A stretch of 64,000 bases of DNA from Dacryopinax spathularia (taxonomy: Eukaryota > Basidiomycota > Dacrymycetes > Dacrymycetales > Dacrymycetaceae), in assembly GCA_037974965.1 (NCBI GenBank), contig JBBPFI010000014.1:62001-126000 (forward strand), given 5' to 3'. Below the pieces are notes generated by a model. That model had not been told where the DNA came from and ran no database searches. It saw only the letters and a list, made by a program, of their open reading frames with translations. This document shows, one piece after another, positions 20,179 through 30,987 of this stretch; positions within the stretch are counted from its first letter, which is position 1; the number at the start of each line of letters is the position of its first letter. Position numbers and translations under genes: made by a program.

Positions 20179-21450
20179 TCAGACATTGGGTATGGGATCG
20201 TCGGACTTCTCCGATGATCGCTTATCCCCGGCAGAATCCTCCATCCAGTCGGGCGAGCCAGGCCTAGGCAGCATCCAGTACTCAAAGGTATGGTTGTGCC
20301 TTGACCAAAACCAACGCTCCACCTCTGGTCTCAGTCGATACCATCTGTTAGTCCTGCCGAGGGCGGCGTCGTCCGCAGCCGCCTCCTCCGGCGGATCCGT
20401 CGGAGTATACCATCGGTCCAGCCATCCCTGTTGGGTTCGGAGCTCGCCAAGGAGACTGTCGGACAGGATCCCGTCCGGACGAGGGCCTGTCATGGGACTG
20501 ATGTCGCGAACCTTCGTACCGTTGAGTGCCCAGCGCAGACGATTGATATCTGTCCAAACCATCTCATCGAACAACTCGTTCCTTGGTTCGTCCGGTCGCA
20601 GGATGGCCCTACCAAAGTCGAATATCATAAACCGCGGAACGTTCGCCGCCAATTGCACCATGATGTTGCCGGCGCGTAGATCGTTATGGATGACCCCAAG
20701 CGGATGAAGGCGGGCTACGTCTCTGAAAAGCGTTGCGATCGCAGGGCGATGTTGCCTTAACACCTCAGGATTCGGTATGTTCTCCAGTGTGATACCGGGC
20801 AAGTACTCGAAGAGGTGTCCCCAAACGACGTGGTGGGTTTCGCTGATACCATCCACCGCGAATCGCGTGTCCGCTCCTCCGAAATATCGTGGTATCAAGG
20901 TGCCTTGAAGCTCCCGAAGCCGTTCATAAGCGCGCCGCTCGGTGCGGTAGTAGTCATCCACCATCTCCTCAAAGAACTCTTCCCACATCCTTTCATCGTA
21001 GTCCTTAGTCCCCTCCGCCCTGTCCCAGCAGGCCTCGTCGTCCAGGGTACCAGCATCGATCTCCCGCCAAAGCTTGATAGCCGCGAGCTCCCGTTCTGGC
21101 GTCCATGGCTGACCCCATTCCTTGCGATCATTGGTATAGCGTCGATCGTACAGCTTCAAAATTACGGTGTTCGGCAGGCCGTCAGGCGGACAGGGAAGAT
21201 CGACCAAGAGAACTTGACTTTTCGTGAACGGGAGGAAGGCATCCCGGATGACAGCCGTCAGGGGAATGCCCTCGCTATCCTCCGAGTCCGTCGGCTCAAA
21301 CAAAAGGTCCAAAACAGCGCCTTTGACGTATGGCATGATAGAGACTGAGTGATCCGTGGTTGACATGGTTTGCACCTCAGACTTGCCAGTCTCTTTGTCT
21401 ATGTTCAGCGAAGCAGGTGTCTCCAGGGCGGAGTTGATGGTGTTTGTCAT
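20179..21450 (-). CDS. Kinase-like protein 1 of a tandem trio
   Basis: Single exon, 423 codons from the ATG at 21450 (good context, ACCATGACA); the open frame extends further upstream without ATG. Protein-kinase-like fold: VILKLYDRR with a candidate ATP-binding Lys near residue 99, catalytic HNDLRAGN near 255-262 (the HxDLRxxN form seen in atypical and antibiotic kinase-like proteins), and IFDFGRA near 276-282. An unusual insert (DDEACWDRAEGTKDYDERMW) precedes the helix-C region. The N-terminal PYVKGAVLDLLFEP and C-terminal RPGSPDW boxes are shared with the neighbours at 22.6-25.1 kb, so these are tandem duplicates. Substrate unknown. Confidence 0.8.
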   Translation of the reverse strand: MTNTINSALETPASLNIDKETGKSEVQTMSTTDHSVSIMPYVKGAVLDLLFEPTDSEDSEGIPLTAVIRDAFLPFTKSQVLLVDLPCPPDGLPNTVILKLYDRRYTNDRKEWGQPWTPERELAAIKLWREIDAGTLDDEACWDRAEGTKDYDERMWEEFFEEMVDDYYRTERRAYERLRELQGTLIPRYFGGADTRFAVDGISETHHVVWGHLFEYLPGITLENIPNPEVLRQHRPAIATLFRDVARLHPLGVIHNDLRAGNIMVQLAANVPRFMIFDFGRAILRPDEPRNELFDEMVWTDINRLRWALNGTKVRDISPMTGPRPDGILSDSLLGELRTQQGWLDRWYTPTDPPEEAAADDAALGRTNRWYRLRPEVERWFWSRHNHTFEYWMLPRPGSPDWMEDSAGDKRSSEKSDDPIPNV

Positions 21451-21918
21451 GGTTTGGTTGGTGCCGCTGAGGGATGCCTTGGATACTTGTCCGGATGCAG
21501 GAGACAGGGATAATCTTCCAGTAAAGAAGCGCAAACCTGAGCAACCGGCAAAGTGGTACTTCAGAAGTCGTCAGAGGGGTGCATCCCCGTAACTCTGATT
21601 TGAGTGCCCTTTATTGTGCTTTGAGGCTGTGTATCACTGACTTTGCCGAGAGAACAATAGCCAGGTTCATGCTGTCAAACAAAGTGTGTTGTCGCTTAGG
21701 AAGAAGCTTTCTACAAACATCTTTTGGGTTTCAAGGGGGGGGCCTTTTCGTGACAGCAAGGTCCAATCGCTTCTACGCTAATGTTGCGCCGAGGATATTT
21801 CATTTACGTATATAATGGTCCACAAGACAAGCGAAAGGTGCCAGCAGTTAAGTTGTAATACCCCCGCACACCTCATCCCCTTCGGATACTCAGCACATCT
21901 TTGCAGTTACACCACATC

Positions 21919-22395
21919 ATGGGCAATGTGAGCATAGGTCGCAGCTTGTGATCCAACTGCTGACTAACATGTTGATATCAGCGAGACAAAAAAGCATCAG
22001 ACAAGCCGCATGTGCAGAAACGCAATTTGGGCGACAAGCTCAAGACGTATCTCGACAATGCCGACCCTGCCCAGTTCTCTGCCGGTGCATGGACTGACAA
22101 AGTATGGGTCACGATCCATGGTGACGGCAAGGCCACCACTGGTGGATCTTTCAGCACGCAGATATTCTGGCGCAAGGACAAATCAGTTTATCTAGTACGC
22201 ACACTCTGGAAGGCCCTCGATACTGGTTCGGTTGTGCTTTTTGAGGAACCGGTCCTTGAGCCATGGGAGATGACACAGGTGAAGCAGGCGATGCTGAGGG
22301 GTTATGAGGTATGGCACATTTTGGTATCCGATTTCGCAGAACAGCACTAATTCACATCATCATAGACGTTCAAGCAGAAGGGCTTGATAGGGTAG
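21919..22395 (+). CDS. Small orphan protein, 121 residues
   Basis: Exons 21919-21927, 21982-22308 and 22366-22395 join in frame: MGN, then RDKKASDKPHVQKRNLGDKL, ending GYETFKQKGLIG. The first exon is only three codons but has a canonical donor (GTGAGC) and a good branch point (GCTGACTAAC). Predicted mixed alpha/beta with the segment DKVWVTIHGDGKATTGG. No family recognised. It sits between two kinase-like genes on the opposite strand. Confidence 0.6.
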
Positions 22396-22599
22396 ATACA
22401 GGCCTGCCCTTGTCATAATCGATGTATCACATTTGAGATCGTGAAATAGTCCGAGGTTGTGTAGCATGGACAGTGGTTTGGGCGAAAGCTGAAGGCGCCG
22501 CTCGAGTGGGCGGACTGACCGCACAAAAAGGCCCAGGAGCATTGTTCGTCGGTTGATGTGTCTCGCGACGATGGCGGCGAAGTACTTGGCAGGACACCC

Positions 22600-23734
22600 A
22601 TATACTCGCATCGCTCCTCGACTCGTTTCTCTCCCGACGATTCTCCTCGCCAATCAGGTGAACCTGGTCTAGGGTGGAACCAGTACCACGAGTTGCGTTC
22701 GTCCTTCGACCTTGCCCCACTTCTCGACCTTCCTCTTAACCCGGTACCACTTGTGTGGTCCACCCATGACAGCATCGTATTCGCCGGCTCGCTCGGGCGG
22801 ATCGTACCATCGTCGCACTCGCATCCAGCGTTCGTCCAAGACGTAAGTAATCGAAATTTCTGGCACCACGTCGTCGGGGTGTACGTCCTTGTCGGGTACA
22901 TAAGGCGATGCATCCCGGACGCGAGCGGCATTCAAAGCCCCGATCAGCTGGTCGACGTGTGAAGGGCCCAAATCCTCCCAATGTTTCTCGTCGATGTCTT
23001 CGTGCCGAACCATAGCAGGGCCAAAGTCGAACAAGATGAGACGTAGATTCGGGTTGAATTGTAGGAGGACATTTGCAGGGCGGATGTCGTGGTGAATGAC
23101 GCACATAAAGTGGAATTTGCTGACTGAAACGAACAGCTCGACGATTGCTGATCGATGGCTTCGAAGAACATAAGGATCCGCCAGGTTCTCCAGGGCCGTA
23201 CCAGGCATATATTCCATAAGCACACCAGCGACGCTGATGCGTTCCACGCTGAAGCGCATCTCGACGGTGCCGTAGAAGCGAGGAATGATGATGTCCTGGA
23301 AGTCCTTCAGCCGCTCGTAGAACTTCACCTCAGCCCAAAACGAGTCATCCACCGCATCGTCAAATATGTCTTCCCACATGCCTTCGTCGGAGTCCTACGG
23401 TCCCGTCGCCCTGTCCCACGATGCTTTTCCATCGAGTGCGCCGGAGGTGATCGCTTGCCATCGTTTGATAGCTGCTCGTTCTCGAAGCGGCGTCCACGCC
23501 TGAGCTCGCCGTTCGCAGTCATTGATATAACGACGGTCGTACATCTTCAGAATCGCTGTCCCCGGTAGACCATCCGGTGGCTGCACGCTATCGACCAGCA
23601 TGACCTGACTTTTCGTAAAAGGCGTGAATGCCTCAGGCTCGGATCTGAGCCTTGAGCGGGATCGGGACAGGTGTGTCGCTCGAATCGTTGGGCTTATAGG
23701 TAAGGTCGAGTACACACCCTGCTACATAAGGCAT
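22600..23734 (-). pseudogene. Kinase-like protein 2, broken tandem copy
   Basis: Clear paralogue of the genes on either side: MPYVAGCVLDLTYKP at the start, FTPFTKSQVMLVD, ILKMYDRRYIND, HHDIRPANVL in place of the catalytic loop, LFDFGPAM, and FHPRPGSPDW at the end. The frame changes near 23635 and again near 22690, and there is an in-frame TAG near 23398; no GT-AG intron explains these. It appears inactive. Its first 33 codons are read in frame as the tail of the upstream copy, so the two genes are joined without a stop between them. Confidence 0.75.
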
Positions 23735-25126
23735 CTCGGATACGTCAGCCTTTTCCGACGAGTCCGGATTCTGATTCGCGGTCGATTTGTCGTCGGTTGA
23801 TGTCTGACCATCTCCAATATCGGCTTGAGAGATCCAGTCAGGCGAACCGGGCCTCGGCCTGCTCCAGTACTCGTCCTCTCGCTTCCCATCTCTCAGATTC
23901 TCCCTCTTCCACCTCTCGACCTCCGGCTTGAACCGATACCACTTATGCTTCCCCACATCGACCTTCTTGTTCTCGTCCCACGCAGCAGGCGGACTGACCT
24001 CAACAAACCACCTCAACTCCCGCTCTGTCCTCACATACGCGTCATATACCAACCCTGACCCCTCTGGCCCGCTCCATGGCCCGGGTGAGCCAGGCGTAGA
24101 GTCCCGCACGTTGGCTTCGTTCAGTGCCCACTGGAGGTCGTAGATATCGTAGAGGCTGTACTCGGACCATCGCATCTGCCCATCGCCAGGCTCGCCAGAC
24201 GTCTCCGCCGCGGCGTACTCGTCCTCCCAGAGCCAGGCATGGCCGAAGTCGTACAGCCTTAGCTTTGGCTCAGGGTCAAGCTGGGCCATTATGTTTCCGG
24301 CGCGGATATCACGGTGGATCACTCCGTGTTCGTGGAACGTCCCCACGGCCACGAAGAGCGGGGCGATCGCCTGCCGGCACCTCCTCAGCATCTGGCGGTA
24401 CGAGTCGTCCAGCTCGTCCAGAGGCGTACCAGGCAGGTACTCGACGATGACTCCAAGCACATACTGATGTTCCCCGCAGATCCCCTCAACGTCAAACTTC
24501 ATCTCCACCGTCCCGTAAAACCGCGGGATCGCGCCGCCCTGGACGTGCTTGAGGCGCTTGTACGCCTCGTGCTCGTTCCAGAATCGAGCATCCGTGAGCT
24601 CTTCGAACCAGTCTTCCCACATCCCCGGGCTGTACTCCGAGAAATCGGGTTCTTCCAGCTCGGCATCGGCGTCTATTTCGCCCCGAGCTATCGCTCGCCA
24701 GCGCTCGATTGCGGCTAGTTCGCGTGAGGGAGACCAGGGCTGCGGGACGTCAGAGAGGGTGTCGAGGCGGTCGTTGATGTATCGTCTGTCGTACAGCTTC
24801 AGGACGGCTCGAGGCGGCAAGCCTGGAGGAGGTGAATCGATGTCGACAAGCATGGCTTGACTCTTCGTGAATGGCGTGAAGGGCTGTTGAATGGTGACTT
24901 TGATGGGGATTTCAGGGTCGTCATCCGCTGCGTCCACGGGCTCGTAGAGGAGGTCAAGGACGGCGTCTTTCACATACGGTGAATCATTTGGGGGAGCATG
25001 GTCGACAGTGTGGTCAGATTCTGCAGCATCGCTGCAAGACGGTGATGCATCATGGATGGGCGACATATTCGACCTTGGAGAGGCGTTCGATGCCGGCTTG
25101 GCAAGTGGGTGCGGCGACATGCCCAT
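23633..25126 (-). CDS. Kinase-like protein 3, fused to the start of copy 2
   Basis: Single exon, 497 codons. AVLKLYDRR (Lys near residue 110), HGVIHRDIRAGNIM near 267-280 and LYDFGHAW near 291-298 give a complete catalytic core; the loop here has HRD, closer to true protein kinases than copies 1 and 2. The N-terminal 50 residues are Ser/Pro-rich. After RPGSPDW and a linker the frame continues into the N-terminal box of copy 2 (MPYVAGCVLDLTYKP), so the last 33 residues come from the neighbouring gene. This looks like unequal exchange within the tandem array. Confidence 0.8.
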   Translation of the reverse strand: MGMSPHPLAKPASNASPRSNMSPIHDASPSCSDAAESDHTVDHAPPNDSPYVKDAVLDLLYEPVDAADDDPEIPIKVTIQQPFTPFTKSQAMLVDIDSPPPGLPPRAVLKLYDRRYINDRLDTLSDVPQPWSPSRELAAIERWRAIARGEIDADAELEEPDFSEYSPGMWEDWFEELTDARFWNEHEAYKRLKHVQGGAIPRFYGTVEMKFDVEGICGEHQYVLGVIVEYLPGTPLDELDDSYRQMLRRCRQAIAPLFVAVGTFHEHGVIHRDIRAGNIMAQLDPEPKLRLYDFGHAWLWEDEYAAAETSGEPGDGQMRWSEYSLYDIYDLQWALNEANVRDSTPGSPGPWSGPEGSGLVYDAYVRTERELRWFVEVSPPAAWDENKKVDVGKHKWYRFKPEVERWKRENLRDGKREDEYWSRPRPGSPDWISQADIGDGQTSTDDKSTANQNPDSSEKADVSEMPYVAGCVLDLTYKPNDSSDTPVPIPLKAQIRA

Positions 25127-26173
25127 CGACCGTCTTCGTGCGCGGGCATTCGACCCACAGAGAGCAAGAAATACACCGGCAGCAGTGCATGTTGATCATG
25201 TCTCACCAGGTCACCCCTGAGGCGACGAGGAGAGCTGACTACCGGACACGGCGTTATGACTCGTTGTTACGTCGCCCTCCGCCCTCTGGAGGTACAGTAC
25301 GGCGCTGCGTCGGCTCCGAAGGGTGGTGGCGGTAGCACGTGACCCATCTAACTTTTACACCGCCACCCCGCGGCCCATCCCTCATCCCGCCCGATGTGGC
25401 CCATCTCCGGATTACGCCACCCACCCTCTCTCTCACGCGTCTGTGTGGCCGATCACGTCAACCGTTTGCGTGCTTTCGACATCGTCCGCCCGTCCTCACA
25501 CAACCTCTTCTCACCGGGCTGGGCTGGGCTGGGCTGGAAGGGGAGAGAGTTGGCAGCATGTGGGCATAGGCTTCCGTCTAGGCAGGCCAGGTAGGCCAGG
25601 CAGGTCAGGTAGGGACAGAACAGAGGGGAAAGGGATGGCGAATGAGCAGCGTTGTGGGCGAGTGAGAGGGAGAGGGAGAGGGACAGAGCGGGGAACGGCG
25701 CAATCCCCCTCCAGGAGCGCGCAATCGCTCGTTCTTTATTCGTTATCCCACCATCTCAGCATTTCGCTTGCCTGTAAACATACTTGCACGTCCTTTTCTC
25801 TCTGCTCTTTACTCTAGTGCTAGTCCTGCCTTTCCTTGCTCGTCACTGCTCTGCACCTTGCACGAGCAGGCTCTCAGCTCGTGTACGGGGAAGGGGAAAG
25901 ACCGACCAAGCCCGCGTTAAGCGCCCGTCCTTTACCAAACCCGGCACCCCACCCGGGGGAGACGGACCGGCCGAACCGCCCTATCCCTTCAGAACCCCCA
26001 GAACCAAGAGCAGAAGCGGCCACATCAGAGCGTGCAAGAGCTGGCGGAGCTGAGCTAGCTGCAGGACTGAAGGACTGAAGGATCTGGAAGATCTGGACGC
26101 TGGACGGTGTGAGGCGAGCAGGAGCACCGTATCGAGGGATACCGGGGACACGAGGTTTTAGGAGGAGAGAGTG
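25127..26173. other. Promoter region of the bZIP gene, with short tandem repeats
   Basis: No gene seen. Contains GCTGG repeats near 25518-25540 and CAGGTAGGC-type repeats near 25578-25612, then a pyrimidine-rich stretch typical of a fungal promoter and leader. Confidence 0.5.
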
Positions 26174-28378
26174 ATGCCGCTTGAGCTGCTCGAGTCGGTC
26201 CAGCTTCATCACCATCAATCTCCGCATCCAGTCCAGCATCAGCAGCCCACTCCCAGCCCCTGCCCCACACCAAGACCAGCGACCCATAGTCGTTCCCGTT
26301 CGCGCACTGCCAGTGTCCGCCAGACACCTACCCCTACCCCGCAGGCCGGTAGCCTTCCAACCCTCTCGACAGCGACAGCGACACCTCCCTCCTCAACACC
26401 AGCGGGAACACCAAGCGCAACCTCAGCGCCCACCGCAACCGCGACCTCAGCACCAACCCCAGCCTCAGCCTCAGCACCGACCCCAGCCTTAGCCTCAGCC
26501 TCAGCACCGACCCCGGCCTTAGCAGGAGGACCAACAGCCCTCACCCCGCCCCCCTCGACCCTCCTCCCCGAAGTCCAAGCCCACCTCGCCCACCTCACCT
26601 CCCTCACATTCACCTTCCCCGACTCCCACCCACCCACACCAGTCCTCCCCTCATCAAGCGAGGACGCATACGCCCACGCATACACGTACACGTACCCGTC
26701 CTCCCAGGACGACTTTCCCGTCAACTCCAACTCCAACTTCGAGTTCGAGTTTGACCCGGACGCCCAGGTTCGGGTCCTTGAGGGGGTTGGCTTCCAGTTC
26801 GGAGGGACCGATCCACCAGCCCAGGAGCGAGCCAAACACTCCTCCTCCGCCTCATCACCAGCGAGAGGAACACCCTCCCATCTCCCTCCCCTCAGATCGA
26901 CGCGCCAACCCTCCCCAGCTTCCACGAGGTTCTCACACCACCTCCCGCCCCTCCAGGCTCTTCAGGCTCTTCAGGCTTCACACGCTTCACAAGCGAACGA
27001 AGGCGCTTACGCCCCAGCAGCAGCAGCAGTGAGAGGGGGAATGGCAGACCCGTTCTCAGGTTTCGGGGGATGGGGGCAGGGCCTTGGCTCGTCCCAGTCC
27101 CAACAGCAGCAACAGCAACAACAACAATCGCAGCAACCCGGCCAACCCAGCCAGCAACAGCAGCAGCCGCAACAACAGCATACCGGCCAAAGCCAGCCAT
27201 CACAATCGACGCACCAGCAACCCCAGCAGCAGCAGCCGGGAGGGGGAGGGGGAGGGTACCACACTTGGCCACTTCACCCTCCTCCTACCCTCTCGACCCT
27301 ACAGACGTCCTGGCCCGGTACACATCCAGGCGATCCCGTCTCTGCCGGAGGAGCAGCGCACGGCCAGCAACACCAACATCAAGGACAGCCGCAACAGCCC
27401 GCATCGGCCCACAGTGCAGGTGGGGGGATAAACGACCCCTTCTGGGCCGAGATGATGCGTTTCCCCGGCCCACTCTCTCCTCCTCTCGCCGGGCCTTCCC
27501 ATCCTCATCCCCACGCCCACCTCCACCAGCAGCAGCAAGCGCAACTCAGCCCTCTCAGCCCTCTCACCCCTGGAGCACCCGTGTCACTGTCGGGCTTATC
27601 AAGCCCAACCGACCCCACCGCCCAGCCCTCGATCTCAGCAGAAGACAAACGCCGGCGCAACACGCTCGCCAGCGCCCGCTTCCGGATCAAGAAAAAACAA
27701 CGGATGCTCAACCTTGAACGGAGCGTGCAGGACCTTCAGGGGAGGGCGGAGGAGTTGGAGAGGGAGACGGGGGAATTGAGGAGGGAGAATGGGTGGTTGA
27801 GGGAGATGGTGCTTTTGAAGGGGGGGTTGTCGGGGGTTGGGATTGGAGGGGCTGGGGCTGGGGGGTTGCTGGGCGGGGGTGCCGGTGCGGCTGGTGTGGG
27901 TGTGGGAGGGGCAGGGGCAGCGGGAGTGGGGGTGGGTGATGTGGCTGCTGCGGTGAGGAGGGGGGAGATGAGGGCTTTTTTGGCTGGTGGTGGGGGTGGT
28001 GGGAGCTCAGCAGCAGCCGTGGGCGGGGGAGCGGGAGGCCAGCAAGCGCAGAGTAGTAGTGAGCTGCAGCATGGAGGAGGGAAGGGGAAGGGGAAAGGCC
28101 GGAAGCGGCGAAAGGGGAGGGAGAGGAGTGAGAGCGAAGAGGAGGAGGTTGAGCAGGGGCTCGCTGGGGGTGATAATGCTGCGAGTGATAGCGACGAGGC
28201 TGAGGAGAGTGTTGATAGTGATAGTACTGACGACAACGATGACGACAGCGAAGAGGATGAAAGAAAAGGCAAGGGCAAAGGCAAAGCGAGTGGCAAGAGA
28301 GGAGGAGGAGGGAAGAAGGGCAAGGGCAAGCAGGCCGGTGATGGTGGTGGTGATGGTGGTGGTAGAGGGAAAAAATAG
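26174..28378 (+). CDS. bZIP transcription factor of the MET4/CYS3 sulfur-regulator type
   Basis: Single exon, 734 codons from the ATG at 26174. The DNA-binding basic region KRRRNTLASARFRIKKKQR near residues 492-510 is the hallmark of the MET4/CYS-3/Met28 group, which control sulfur-amino-acid metabolism. A leucine zipper follows (LERSVQDLQGRAEELERETG). The N-terminal half is Pro/Ser/Thr-rich and has a Gln-rich stretch near residues 310-355 from CAG/CAA runs. The C-terminal 200 residues are Gly-rich, then acidic (DSDEAEES), then Gly/Lys-rich. Target genes cannot be inferred from this window. Length is greater than yeast CYS3-type factors because of the low-complexity tails. Confidence 0.87.
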   Translation: MPLELLESVQLHHHQSPHPVQHQQPTPSPCPTPRPATHSRSRSRTASVRQTPTPTPQAGSLPTLSTATATPPSSTPAGTPSATSAPTATATSAPTPASASAPTPALASASAPTPALAGGPTALTPPPSTLLPEVQAHLAHLTSLTFTFPDSHPPTPVLPSSSEDAYAHAYTYTYPSSQDDFPVNSNSNFEFEFDPDAQVRVLEGVGFQFGGTDPPAQERAKHSSSASSPARGTPSHLPPLRSTRQPSPASTRFSHHLPPLQALQALQASHASQANEGAYAPAAAAVRGGMADPFSGFGGWGQGLGSSQSQQQQQQQQQSQQPGQPSQQQQQPQQQHTGQSQPSQSTHQQPQQQQPGGGGGGYHTWPLHPPPTLSTLQTSWPGTHPGDPVSAGGAAHGQQHQHQGQPQQPASAHSAGGGINDPFWAEMMRFPGPLSPPLAGPSHPHPHAHLHQQQQAQLSPLSPLTPGAPVSLSGLSSPTDPTAQPSISAEDKRRRNTLASARFRIKKKQRMLNLERSVQDLQGRAEELERETGELRRENGWLREMVLLKGGLSGVGIGGAGAGGLLGGGAGAAGVGVGGAGAAGVGVGDVAAAVRRGEMRAFLAGGGGGGSSAAAVGGGAGGQQAQSSSELQHGGGKGKGKGRKRRKGRERSESEEEEVEQGLAGGDNAASDSDEAEESVDSDSTDDNDDDSEEDERKGKGKGKASGKRGGGGKKGKGKQAGDGGGDGGGRGKK

Positions 28379-28996
28379 CCACAAACGTGCGGGCCGTCTT
28401 GGCTCCCTCTTACCTCTCTTTGCGTGTAACGAACGGAACGGATTTGTCGGCGAATGTTACATCTATTCCAGCTTGGTGGTTGTCGCTTGCACCTCCGAGT
28501 GAGAATTGTCGTATACGACGCAAGAAGGGTGGGATTGTCGGATGTGGGCTTTATCGGTCAGAGGGATTGTCGGCTGCGGGAATGGAGTTGTCGGCGTTTA
28601 CATTCGCTCCTTATGCAGCGTGATCTGAGCGCGCCGGTGAGCGACTCAGCGCGCACCAACTGGGCGAGGTATGGTTATGTGCATGCAGGAGATGTGAATG
28701 CACAGTATTGCCTTGTGTACATGATAGAGGAGTGCAAATACCAGAACTAGCAGAAAAAAGCGGGCATATGCAGAATACACTAAGTCCTGTACGATGCGTT
28801 CCCCCTCCCCCTCCGCCCCTCTGTCCATCCCCCATCCCAATCCCCGTCCGAATTCCCATCCGAATTCCAGGAGTCCGATCCACGCTCCATCCTGCCCACA
28901 GAATCGATTCAAACGCTCGCTCACCAGCCAGCCGGCCACGGACAACACAGCGACCAGGTGTAAGTAAAACTCGACCATCCCGACCTCTCACAAGCT
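28379..28996. other. Convergent 3' gap between the bZIP and F-box genes
   Basis: No gene seen; 3' flanks of two convergent genes. Confidence 0.5.
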
Positions 28997-30987
28997 TTAA
29001 GCGATGAGCCGGACCTCCTCCACCCCCGGCGCCAGGGCAAGGAACGCACGCAACCTCTTTCCCCCTTCTCCCTGCATTATGAGCTCGCACTCCATACCCC
29101 TGCCAGGAGGTATACGAGCCGCAGTAGTGGCGGTGAATGACAGAGACAGAGACGGAGAAGGAGAATGAGAAGGAGAGAGGACGAGCGTCTTGAGTGTCGG
29201 GCAGCACAACTCATCCAACAGGCTCAGGGACGCCGAAAGCGGCTGGGCGAGCTCAATGCACGTCAAGTTCGGAAGTCCGAGTCTTCCACTCTCGTTCCTG
29301 TCATCCGCACTACCCCTCTTCCCACGTCTCTCGGCAGTTCCCTGCTCCTCGACCTGACCAAAGGGCGACGGCGCCCCTCCCCTTAAACCAGCGACTGACT
29401 GACCGACCAAAGGGATTTGGACAGCCGGTGTGGATGTGAATGGGGATGTGGAAGATATGGAGCGCGATGAGATTCGTGTACTTGCACCCCACACCCCCCC
29501 TCCTTCATTCCTCACCTCCAGCCTTCCCAAGCTCCCCTGACAGACCTCCAAGACTCCCATCAGCCTATCCACGCCAAGGGGAGTGTCCCAGCCCGCCTCG
29601 AGGATAAGAGTTTCCAACCCCCCCATCGACCGTTCAAACCCGTTGCTGTGTTCATGCTCGGACTCGGCCGTGCGTACGGGTCCGACGTCCAACCGGGGGT
29701 CGAGGAAGGGCGGCGGGTGCACGTGCGGGAGGAGAAAAGGAAGTGGGACAGGGAGAGGGATATGCTGCAATTCGAGCACGCGTAAGTCGGGAAGGTTGAG
29801 CGCCAGCACCCTAGCGACCTGCCCTTCCTTCCACGCTGCCTCTCCCTCGGCCCTCTTCAGGCTTAACCGCCTCAGCCCGCCCGCCGCGGCGCAAGCGGGG
29901 AGGAGAGCGAGCAAGAGGGGTAGGAAAGGGGGTGGGAGCTCCCAGTGGATCGACTGGACTTGCAGCTTCGGCCTCCGCTCACTCTCGTCCCCTCTCTCTT
30001 CCTTTCCCTTTCCCTTCCCCTCTCCCTCTCCCTCTGCCCGCTTGTGTCCCTGCTCATGCCCCTGGTCCAGCCGGTCTAAGAGCGTCCGCACCAGCTCACC
30101 CACCTCGACCCTTGCCCACTGCCCCACCCAGAGCCTGACCGGCACCGCTCTAGAACGGCCTAACCACTCCCTAGCCCTCTCCATCCTCTGCTCCGCAACC
30201 CATTTGCGCGGGAGACAATCACACCTCGTCAACGCCGAGCAGGCCAGCCTAGCTCTCAACTGGACATCCCCCACGGGTATAGAAGCCCATAGAGCAGGGG
30301 TCGAGAGCGCTAGAGCGCGCCAGGCCGAGCAGGTGCCGGAGATTGAGAGCGCGTAGGAGGCGCAAGTGGGGACGGGGAGGAGGAGGGTGTGCGGGAGGGC
30401 GAATATGTAAGATAGGAGGTCGGGGGGGAGGCGGGAGATTGGGGGGAGGAGGGCGTTACGGAGGAGGAGGGTGTGGTGTAGGAGGGTGGTGGGGCAGGGT
30501 TGGTCGTTGTCAGAGGGGGCGAGGAGGTTGTGCGGATGTTGGGGTTGGTGTGGGAGGAGCAGGAGGTGGGAGGTTATGCGTCGCGTTAGAAGGATCGCTT
30601 GCTCGTATAATAATGCCTTCGAGTCGCTCCTCGCTGAAGTCCTGCACATCCTGTAGATTAGCACCAGAACCCACACCCACAGCTGGGGGCGCACCTCGCC
30701 TCTACATAGCGCTCACTTGGATCACCCTGCCTGCTCGTGTGTTCGCCGCCGCTGCTGCCACCGCCAACAGCAGCAAAACACCCCTCCAGCGCCCTATCCA
30801 GTTCCTCCCTCTGCTCTTTCTCCTCGGCACATGGCGCGCCCCTGCGGTCGATGAGCTGCTCAAGTACAGCATTAAGCGCCTTAAGCAGAATCGTCAAGCT
30901 CTCGCTCTCCGTCTTAGTTGACGCGTCTGTCGGCGTGGGGGTATGGCTGTCAGTATTGAGGTTGAAGAGGGCGGGTAGGTCGCCCAT
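28997..30987 (-). CDS. F-box protein with leucine-rich C-terminus
   Basis: Two exons, 30695-30987 and 28997-30650, 648 codons in frame (44-bp intron with GTGCGC donor). The N-terminal exon encodes a coiled coil (LTILLKALNAVLEQL). The F-box lies near residues 165-210 (ISRLPPDLLSYIFALP, then CSAWRALALSTPALWASI). The remainder carries degenerate Leu-rich repeats (VLALNLPDLRVLELQHIPLP, MGGLETLILEAGWDT). F-box proteins recruit substrates to SCF ubiquitin ligases; the substrate here is unknown. Such genes are greatly expanded in Agaricomycetes. A low-complexity EGEGKGKGK insert is a likely surface loop. Confidence 0.78.

Noticed and set aside
26239-28382. Long antisense open frames opposite the bZIP gene
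   Set aside because: They are by-products of GC-rich, low-complexity sense coding; the sense strand has an unmistakable bZIP domain.
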